Assembly: GCA_026397495.1 (NCBI GenBank)
Contig: JAPLUS010000114.1
Location: 1 to 11,136 of the forward strand
Direction of reading: 5' to 3'
Source: Candidatus Zixiibacteriota bacterium
Lineage (GTDB): Bacteria; Zixibacteria; MSB-5A5; GN15; PGXB01
DNA: 11,136 nt
Part shown: positions 6,366 to 11,136 of the stretch, piece by piece
Position numbering within the stretch: position 1 is the stretch's first letter
Layout of the letters: every line of letters starts with the position of its first letter
Notes under the pieces: generated by a model
Databases searched by the model: none
The model's input: only the letters and a program-made list of their open reading frames with translations
What the model was told of the DNA's origin: nothing
Position numbers and translations under genes: made by a program

Positions 6366-8104
6366 AAGCTGTTCCTATTCATAAGAGCCCGCGAGAGTTC
6401 AGCGACCTTTCCTGTCAGATATTGCGAAATGCAAATCGCGGCATTCTGAGAAGAGATTTTTTGTCTGGAATATCCCGACTGATAATCGATTTTTCCGGCT
6501 GTGATGCATTGGAAATGCGTCTTAAGGAGAGAAATCGACATTATCGCTCGGAAATGATAAGGGGGAAAAAATTGGCTTTCCGTATGGAGGTCATTCCTGA
6601 AGTGAAAAATGAACCAAGTGAAATATTCCCTGGCCCCGGAGCCAAGACTGACCTTGAAAAATTGTGTGCTTTTATTATTCAAAGTCTTCCCCCCTCTTCT
6701 CTATCCGGTATTGTCGCCAGGGGCAGTTTTTGGATAGGCGATACCGCCAAGGAACTTAAACTTCCGGCTTCATCTCCGGTAAAGTTAAGGGGAAATACTA
6801 TCCGTATTGGTGGTGAGTATAAGTCTCTCCTGATCATTCCTTTTACAGTCGGCATCAAAGATATCAGTCTTATCCTGTTTAAAAGCAAAAAGGCAAATTT
6901 TTTTGGGGAAAATGAAATACCCCTTTATGAGGGGATAGCCCAGAATCTGGGAGTTGCCCTGGTTCATAGGCATACTCAGGTAGCTCTGCGTGAAAGAGTA
7001 AAGGAATTTACCTGTCTTTATGGTATTGCTAAAATCGTTGCCTGTCCCGATATATCACTCAAAGAAATCCTGCAGAACACAGTTGAGCTTCTCCCTCCGG
7101 CTTGGCTTTACCCTGAGATAACCACCGCCCGTATTACTGTTGATCGATATTCCTGCCGTGCGCCGGGTTTCGCTGCGGGTGTCAGCCGGCTAACAGCGGA
7201 GATCATAGTCAATGAAATTACTCGTGGAAGAGTTGAAGTGATATATAAAAAAGAGAAACCGAAATTGGATGAAGGCCCGTTTCTCAGAGAAGAACGAAAC
7301 CTTATAGACACCGTCGCGCAGAAAATTGCCCTGGTTCTGGAAAGACGGCAGGCTGAAGAGGATAGAGCCGGCTTGCAGGAACAACTGCGTCATGCCGACC
7401 GTCTGGCTACTATTGGTCAATTAGCCGCTGGGGTTGCCCACGAATTAAATGAACCCCTGGGAAGTATTCTTGGGTTTGCTCAATTATCGAGAAGAAATTC
7501 CGGTCTACCCCAGGAAGTGGATCGGGATCTACAAAAAATAATAAATGCCTCACTTCATGCCAGGGAAATAATCAAGAAGTTGATGGTTTTTGCCAGACAA
7601 ATGCCTCCCAGAAAAACCGCGGTTAGTCTAAATCAAATTGTGGAGGAAGGGATCTATTTCCTGGAATCGCGATGTGCTAAGAGTGGAATTGAACTGGTTA
7701 GAAAATTCCTTCCAGCTTTGCCGGAGATAACCGCTGATCCGTCTCAATTGCATCAGGTCCTTATCAATCTTATTGTTAATGCTATACAGGCGATGCCCAA
7801 GGGAGGCAAATTAACTCTAGAAACTCTTGCTAAAGACGGCCAGGTTGTGCTTATTGTACGGGATACAGGCACGGGTATGAACAAGGATGTATTGAAGAAG
7901 ATATTTACTCCTTTTTTCACCACTAAAGATGTTCACGAGGGAACCGGGCTTGGTCTGTCGGTTGTTCATGGTATCATAACGTCGCATGGTGGTTCTATCA
8001 AGGTTGAGAGTCGAATTGGCGCCGGTGCAAGATTCGAAATTCAATTGCCAATCAAGGGATTCGGGGCTACCAAGGAGAATGAGCAAAATGGAAAAGACTC
8101 CTGA
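6362..8104 (+). CDS. Cytoplasmic GAF-domain sensor histidine kinase, NtrB-like
   Basis: A 580-aa protein with no membrane segment or signal peptide. Two GAF-like regions occupy about 10-205 and 210-330. The second contains LYGIAKIVACPDISLKEIL and LLPPAWLYPEIT, a pattern common in delta-type kinases. A short coiled linker (ERRQAEEDRAGLQEQLRHADRL) leads to the H-box GVAHELNEP with phospho-acceptor H360. The ATPase domain has the N-box VNAIQAM (N473), the G1 box DTGTGM (D501), the F-box FTPFFTTK and the G2 box GTGLGL (527-532). All catalytic residues are present. It overlaps the next gene, an NtrC-type activator, by 17 bases, so the two form a cognate pair. The signal is unknown; soluble GAF domains suggest an internal ligand, gas or redox cue. 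Nothing resembling a terminator separates it from the ligase cassette 78 bases upstream. Confidence 0.9.
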   Translation: MKAVPIHKSPREFSDLSCQILRNANRGILRRDFLSGISRLIIDFSGCDALEMRLKERNRHYRSEMIRGKKLAFRMEVIPEVKNEPSEIFPGPGAKTDLEKLCAFIIQSLPPSSLSGIVARGSFWIGDTAKELKLPASSPVKLRGNTIRIGGEYKSLLIIPFTVGIKDISLILFKSKKANFFGENEIPLYEGIAQNLGVALVHRHTQVALRERVKEFTCLYGIAKIVACPDISLKEILQNTVELLPPAWLYPEITTARITVDRYSCRAPGFAAGVSRLTAEIIVNEITRGRVEVIYKKEKPKLDEGPFLREERNLIDTVAQKIALVLERRQAEEDRAGLQEQLRHADRLATIGQLAAGVAHELNEPLGSILGFAQLSRRNSGLPQEVDRDLQKIINASLHAREIIKKLMVFARQMPPRKTAVSLNQIVEEGIYFLESRCAKSGIELVRKFLPALPEITADPSQLHQVLINLIVNAIQAMPKGGKLTLETLAKDGQVVLIVRDTGTGMNKDVLKKIFTPFFTTKDVHEGTGLGLSVVHGIITSHGGSIKVESRIGAGARFEIQLPIKGFGATKENEQNGKDS

Positions 8105-9428
8105 TAAAGAACAAATTCTGGTAGTTGATGATGCGCCGGATACTCTGGAGGTCATCCAGAGGAATTTGAGTTCTTATGGATATATTGTCTATACGGCTCC
8201 CGGTGCAGCCGAGGCGATAAAAATTCTGGAATCCACGCCCGTTGATCTGGTCATAACCGATCTCAAAATGCCAAAGGTAAGCGGATTGGAACTGGTCCGA
8301 CATATCCGAGCAAATTATAAAAAAACCGAAGTGATGATGATAACCGGTTTTGCCACTATAGAAGGAGCGGTTGAAGCGGTGAAATTAGGAGCCGAGGAAT
8401 ATTTGACCAAACCCTTTACCGATGATGAGTTTATTGCCGCCGTCAGGAAAACATTAGAGAAACTTCAGTTACGACGGGTATCGGGAGCGCCACCACCAAA
8501 TTTGCCATCAGCCGCTCACGGTCTTATCGGGCAATCGAAAGCGATAGGCAAGGTTTTTGGTGCTATCAAAAGGGCGGCTTCAATTAATGCCACAGTAATG
8601 ATAGCCGGAGAGAGTGGAACTGGTAAGGAGCTGGTTGCCAGGGCTATACATTATAGCAGTCCCCGGGCATCGGCACCATTTATTCCTGTTAATTGTGGGG
8701 GTATTCCGGAGACCCTGTTGGAAAGCGAACTCTTTGGATATGTCAAGGGAGCTTTTACCGGTGCCAATGAATCCCGCGCCGGTTTCTTTCAAACCGCTGA
8801 GGGAGGGACTATTTTTCTGGATGAAATTGGTGAGACGAGCCTGGCCATGCAGGTCAAACTTCTCCGTGTGTTGCAAGATAAGGAGGTCTGTATGGTGGGA
8901 GCATCCCGCTCTCGCAAGATTGATGTGAGAATCTTGGCCGCCACCAACAAGGATCTGCTCAGCTTGGTGAAGAAAGGGGCCTTCCGTGAGGACCTTTTCT
9001 TCCGCCTCAATGTCATTACCATTCCTCTTCCACCTCTGCGTGAACGTGGTGATGATGTTTTACTGCTGGCACAAAATTTCGCCGCCAAATTCGCCAAGGA
9101 ATTGGATCGACCGGTTCCGAAATTTTCCGAAAGAGCCCTGGATGCTTTTAAGGGTTATTTTTGGCCTGGGAATGTTAGAGAGCTGGAGAATGTAATACAG
9201 CGAGTGATAGTTATGACCGATGGTGATTTGATTGATCTCCCTGATATGCCGGGTTATATGCGTTTCTCAGCAATGCGTGAAACCGGTCTAAACCGAACTC
9301 TGGGGGAAGTGGAGACCGGTTACGTACGAAATGTCTTGGCCTCCGTAAAGGGAAATAAGACCCGAGCCGCAGAGATTCTTGGCATCGATCGGAAAACCCT
9401 TCGTGAAAAACTAAAAACTATTGGTTAA
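8088..9428 (+). CDS. NtrC-family sigma-54-dependent response regulator
   Basis: A 446-aa protein with the full three-domain layout. The receiver has acidic D14-D15, phospho-acceptor D58 (LVITDLKMP) and the TKPF lysine. The AAA+ domain has Walker A GESGTGKE (174-181), the sigma-54-contacting GAFTGA loop (221-226) and Walker B FLDEIGE (D245-E246), plus an arginine-rich FREDLFFRLNV segment. A Fis-type helix-turn-helix ends the chain (NKTRAAEILGIDRKTLREKL). The intact GAFTGA means it should activate sigma-54 polymerase. The start at 8088 is favoured because AAGGAG (8072-8077) lies 10 bases upstream; the in-frame ATG at 8079 is too close to that site. It overlaps the kinase gene. A well-spaced -24/-12 promoter 220 bases downstream is the obvious nearby target. 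Confidence 0.93.
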   Translation: MEKTPDKEQILVVDDAPDTLEVIQRNLSSYGYIVYTAPGAAEAIKILESTPVDLVITDLKMPKVSGLELVRHIRANYKKTEVMMITGFATIEGAVEAVKLGAEEYLTKPFTDDEFIAAVRKTLEKLQLRRVSGAPPPNLPSAAHGLIGQSKAIGKVFGAIKRAASINATVMIAGESGTGKELVARAIHYSSPRASAPFIPVNCGGIPETLLESELFGYVKGAFTGANESRAGFFQTAEGGTIFLDEIGETSLAMQVKLLRVLQDKEVCMVGASRSRKIDVRILAATNKDLLSLVKKGAFREDLFFRLNVITIPLPPLRERGDDVLLLAQNFAAKFAKELDRPVPKFSERALDAFKGYFWPGNVRELENVIQRVIVMTDGDLIDLPDMPGYMRFSAMRETGLNRTLGEVETGYVRNVLASVKGNKTRAAEILGIDRKTLREKLKTIG

Positions 9429-9445
9429 TCATAAATCCAATTTCT

Positions 9446-9472
9446 ACCGGCGGGGAGAATTTCCTCACCGGT
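9446..9472 (+). other. Imperfect stem-loop after the regulator gene
   Basis: ACCGG (9446-9450) pairs with CCGGT (9468-9472). After one C-A mismatch, GGGGA (9452-9456) pairs with TCCTC (9462-9466, one G-U) around a 5-base loop. There is no T-run, so it is not a classic terminator. It may protect the 3' end of the kinase-regulator message or be a DNA palindrome bound by the activator. Confidence 0.45.
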
Positions 9473-9611
9473 TCAAATATCCCCGATGGTAACCTGAAAA
9501 ACGGTTTCTATTGTAATAGGGCGATCTTTCACGCACCCCATTTTTATAATTAATAACATATTGTATAGCAGCATCTTGACTATACTTCATCATTTCTCTG
9601 TCAGCTGCAAT

Positions 9612-9621
9612 CCCGCGCGGG
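9612..9621. promoter_or_regulatory. CCCGCGCGGG palindrome, possible operator
   Basis: A perfect 10-base GC palindrome in AT-rich sequence, centred about 58 bases upstream of the start predicted for the sigma-54 promoter. It could be a binding site for the activator or another regulator. It is close to the promoter for an enhancer, and the evidence is symmetry alone. Confidence 0.3.
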
Positions 9622-9648
9622 TATTAATGAAATGTCTGATTTTCCGAT

Positions 9649-9663
9649 TGGCATAACAGTTGC
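9649..9663 (+). promoter_or_regulatory. Sigma-54 (RpoN) -24/-12 promoter
   Basis: TTGGCA-N6-TTGC: GG at 9650-9651 and GC at 9662-9663 are exactly 12 bases apart, as required by RpoN. The match to YTGGCACGRNNNTTGCW is strong, with all invariant bases present; deviations are T for C after the TGGCA, A for G next, and C for the final W. Predicted start of transcription is near 9675, giving a 5' leader of about 60 bases before the ATG at 9736. It lies downstream of a sigma-54 activator gene, the expected arrangement for local control. Confidence 0.85.
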
Positions 9664-9720
9664 CTTATAAGTTAGAAAGATAGTGAGAAAATTGAGCGTG
9701 TTTTGTCTTAGGGCCGCAAG

Positions 9721-9726
9721 AGGAGG
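9721..9726 (+). promoter_or_regulatory. Ribosome binding site AGGAGG deciding the start at 9736
   Basis: AGGAGG ends 9 bases before ATG 9736. An in-frame ATG at 9727 directly abuts it and is therefore unlikely to be the start. Confidence 0.75.
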
Positions 9727-9735
9727 ATGAGGATT

Positions 9736-10083
9736 ATGTCTAAAGTGGTTTCTCTGGAGAAGAAAAAAGGGCTTACAGATATTACACCAGCCGGTGGATT
9801 TTATGAGCTTTGCTCGACCTGCGATAATACTACTGTTTGTGTTTACAGGGAGGCTCAATCGGGGGCAGTTTTGCAATGTGAAGAATATTCGCAGATAGCA
9901 TCATCCGTGGATAGCCTTAGTCAAGACCAAGCTTTAAGATTTTCGCAAAGGCGAGAGCCGGTTAATATTGAAACCATCGATAGGTTGGCCCTCAAAGGGC
10001 TGTGTATAAATTGTGAAGAGAAAGGCAGTTGTACGTTCTCCAGACCGGATGAAGATATCTGGCATTGTGAGGAATACCTGTAA
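9736..10083 (+). CDS. Small protein with two tandem Cys4-EEY motifs, sigma-54 controlled
   Basis: A 115-aa soluble protein, I believe of an uncharacterised family. Two copies of one motif are plain: C26-x2-C29-x5-C35-x12-C48-E-E-Y and C90-x2-C93-x5-C99-x11-C111-E-E-Y. The second ends one residue from the C-terminus. Each unit offers four cysteines, enough for one zinc ion or iron-sulfur cluster; the linker (52-88) is charged with no cysteine. I recall similar short proteins with LC-xx-C...CEEY motifs beside GAF kinases and sigma-54 regulators in delta-type bacteria, but no function is known to me. The sigma-54 promoter 73 bases upstream and the adjacent kinase/activator pair make it the presumed output of that system. 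A redox or metal-sensing role is plausible but inferred. The start at 9736 is set by AGGAGG at 9721-9726. Confidence 0.8.
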   Translation: MSKVVSLEKKKGLTDITPAGGFYELCSTCDNTTVCVYREAQSGAVLQCEEYSQIASSVDSLSQDQALRFSQRREPVNIETIDRLALKGLCINCEEKGSCTFSRPDEDIWHCEEYL

Positions 10084-10141
10084 ATATTGGAAAGGTTGTT
10101 ACAGAATTTTAATGATTGTCTAAGGTGATTATATAAATCTT

Positions 10142-10198
10142 TGCATATTGCTTCAGGGAAGGACTCCTTGCCAAAAAGTTCAATCCCGGCAATATGCA
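10142..10198 (+). ncRNA. Candidate structured RNA in the 3' region of the Cys4 gene
   Basis: TGCATATTGC (10142-10151) is an exact reverse complement of GCAATATGCA (10189-10198), a 10-bp closing stem around a 37-base interior. The interior can form a short hairpin (AAGG-act-CCTT, extended by GG/CC across a mismatch) or alternatively pair GGGA (10156-10159) with TCCC (10184-10187). A strong terminator starts three bases later. TATAAA at 10132-10137 sits just upstream like a -10 box, but I see no good -35. It could be a processed 3'-UTR RNA, a small RNA of about 93 bases ending at 10234, or a message-stabilising element. It matches no RNA family I recognise. Confidence 0.4.
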
Positions 10199-10200
10199 CT

Positions 10201-10234
10201 ATCGCCCGGTCAAATATGGTCGGGCGATTTTTTT
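10201..10234 (+). terminator. Strong rho-independent terminator
   Basis: ATCGCCCG (10201-10208) pairs perfectly with CGGGCGAT (10221-10228) around a 12-base loop, followed by a 7-T run (10228-10234). It ends + strand transcription about 120 bases past the Cys4 gene. In the other direction there is no T-run, so it does not serve the convergent gene. Confidence 0.88.
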
Positions 10235-10371
10235 CTCCTTTAGGACCATGACAAACGGGTAAATTGACAAGCGGATTTTTTGCGGTGAGGATATTCCGAA
10301 TAAGTTTATCAAACGGAGAGAGATATAAATATCGTTTTCCGGCCTCTTTATTCCCTTTAACTATTAATGAT

Positions 10372-11136
10372 TTAGTAGCTGCTTGAATCGAGTTTGACTT
10401 TTCCCCTAAAGATTTTATAAATCGCAATTGTGTAAGAAATAACTAAGGGGATTCCCAGAAGGGCAATAATCAACATTATCTCCAGTGTCTTGGGCGAGGA
10501 TGCGGCATTATATATGGTCAGGCTATTTTCCGTCAAGGGGTGTGAATAAACCATATTAGGGTACATACCAATGCCGAATAACGCCATAAGAGCCGCCAAC
10601 GATCCACACGATGATAAAAATGCCCGAAAGTCGCGGCGATGATGGATTTCTCGCGGGATATTGATGATAGCCAAAATATTGAAAAGGGGAATGATGAAAA
10701 GTAAGGGGTAAGAAATCAGATTTACCGTCATATGCGGAACATAAAGTATGGTGGCTATGGTAATTATAATATAGCAGATGACAAAAAATACAATCGCATT
10801 ATTTATCCATCCGCGAACCTTATGGTGCAATTCGCCCTCGGTTTTCAATGCCATATAAATTGCACCATGCATCATAAATAAAGCCACGGTGGTAATTCCG
10901 ACCATAAGCGCATAGGGATTGAGCAGGCTCCAGAAACTACCCCTAAAATTAAACTCTTTATTCAGAGGAATCCCCAGCGCAATGTTCCCCAGCGCCACTC
11001 CGATAAGGAGGCTGGATAAAATACTGCTAAGGCAAAAGCTGGTATCCCATAATCGGCGCCACCATGACTTCGATAGTTTACTTCGAAATTCAATAGCGAT
11101 GGCACGAAAGATTAGAGCAAATAAGAGAAGCATAAA
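10372..11136 (-). CDS. cydB: Cytochrome bd oxidase subunit II (5' partial)
   Basis: A - strand reading frame of about 254 residues, open through the right edge, with several long hydrophobic helices. It shows the CydB signatures: LIFRAIAIEFR near the visible N-terminus, NPYALMVGITTVALFMMHGAIYMALKTEGEL in the middle, and SLTIYNAASSPKTLEIML...GIPLV then a YKIFRGKV end. The usual length is about 335-380 residues, so roughly the first 60-80 are outside the window. The ATG at 11131-11133 is internal, because the frame continues as Phe before it. CydB pairs with the haem-bearing CydA in the membrane quinol oxidase that reduces O2 at high affinity; cydA is expected just outside the window. It converges on the signalling module, so it is not in that operon. 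No - strand terminator is evident after its stop. Confidence 0.93.
   Translation of the reverse strand, partial: FMLLLFALIFRAIAIEFRSKLSKSWWRRLWDTSFCLSSILSSLLIGVALGNIALGIPLNKEFNFRGSFWSLLNPYALMVGITTVALFMMHGAIYMALKTEGELHHKVRGWINNAIVFFVICYIIITIATILYVPHMTVNLISYPLLFIIPLFNILAIINIPREIHHRRDFRAFLSSCGSLAALMALFGIGMYPNMVYSHPLTENSLTIYNAASSPKTLEIMLIIALLGIPLVISYTIAIYKIFRGKVKLDSSSY

Larger units (their letters stand above)
9429..9735. other. Intergenic regulatory region between activator and small Cys4 gene
   Basis: About 307 bases without a gene. It holds an imperfect hairpin just after the regulator stop (9446-9472), a GGTAACC palindrome (9488-9494) followed by AACC-N8-GGTT (9491-9506), a CCCGCGCGGG palindrome (9612-9621), and a sigma-54 promoter (9649-9663). 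No T-tract terminator separates it from the regulator gene, so both readthrough and the sigma-54 promoter may supply the downstream gene. The palindromes are candidate binding sites for the activator, but no site is proven. Confidence 0.6.
10084..10371. other. Convergent intergenic region
   Basis: Some 288 bases between the Cys4 gene and cydB stops. The left half has the structured RNA candidate and the + strand terminator; the right half (10235-10371) is AT-rich and I see nothing in it that I can name. A - strand frame runs through it but is not convincing as a gene. Confidence 0.6.

Noticed and set aside
8079..8081. Alternative ATG start of the sigma-54 regulator
   Set aside because: It lies one base after AAGGAG (8072-8077); ATG 8088 has proper spacing and better fits the usual receiver N-terminus.
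9283..9472. Recurring ACCGGT hexamers near the end of the regulator gene and in the following gap, considered as an operator array
   Set aside because: The same hexamer occurs in many unrelated coding stretches of the window (for example near 1403, 5778 and 8757), so it is a compositional habit.
9921..10427. 168-codon - strand open frame antisense to the Cys4 gene and across the terminator
   Set aside because: Parts look protein-like, but it overlaps the ends of two better genes (Cys4 and cydB), runs through a clear + strand terminator hairpin and has no recognisable family.
1..11136. CRISPR arrays, tRNA/rRNA genes, insertion sequences, prophage genes
   Set aside because: I saw no regularly spaced repeats, cloverleaf-type sequence, transposase or phage-like reading frame in either strand.

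Overview
The window (roughly half G+C, tightly packed, many ATGA/TGATG overlaps) looks like a fragment of an uncultured, metabolically flexible Gram-negative bacterium. It combines anaerobe-style flavin/iron-sulfur oxidoreductases, a soluble GAF-type kinase with a sigma-54 regulator of a kind common in deltaproteobacteria and FCB-group candidate phyla (Zixibacteria-like), and a cytochrome bd oxidase. The phylum is inference only.

Region 1 (1-3709, + strand) is the 3' part of a redox operon. It holds the tail of a NuoF/HydB-like subunit fused to a GltD/PreT-like FAD-NAD(P) oxidoreductase, then a HoxU/HydA-like ferredoxin subunit that has lost its [2Fe-2S] domain by an internal deletion, then a glutamate-synthase-like FMN subunit with no glutaminase domain. 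A rho-independent terminator follows. The set looks like an NAD(P)H-coupled multi-cluster flavoenzyme complex, possibly electron-bifurcating, with an unknown terminal substrate.

Region 2 (3710-4236) is gene-free. It has a possible sigma-70 promoter right after the terminator, a GC-rich tandem/inverted repeat, and a strong Shine-Dalgarno that does not fit the first available start of the next gene.

Region 3 (4237-6283, + strand) is a three-gene overlapping cassette: a RLAN-domain protein, a RimK-like ATP-grasp ligase and a GNAT acetyltransferase. It is a compact peptide or amide ligase pathway with unknown substrate.

Region 4 (6336-10234, + strand) is a signalling module: a possible 9-codon leader peptide, a cytoplasmic GAF-GAF histidine kinase, an NtrC-family sigma-54 activator, a well-spaced -24/-12 promoter, and a 115-aa protein with two copies of a C-x2-C-x5-C-x11/12-C-EEY motif. 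The transcript appears to end in a structured RNA followed by a strong terminator. The likely circuit is kinase to activator to sigma-54 promoter to small Cys4 protein.

Region 5 (10372-11136, - strand) is a convergent, 5'-truncated cytochrome bd oxidase subunit II gene running off the right edge.

Most notable are the deleted ferredoxin gene with a fortuitous ribosome binding site, the sigma-54-driven tandem Cys4 protein with its structured 3' RNA, and the RLAN/ATP-grasp/GNAT cassette.
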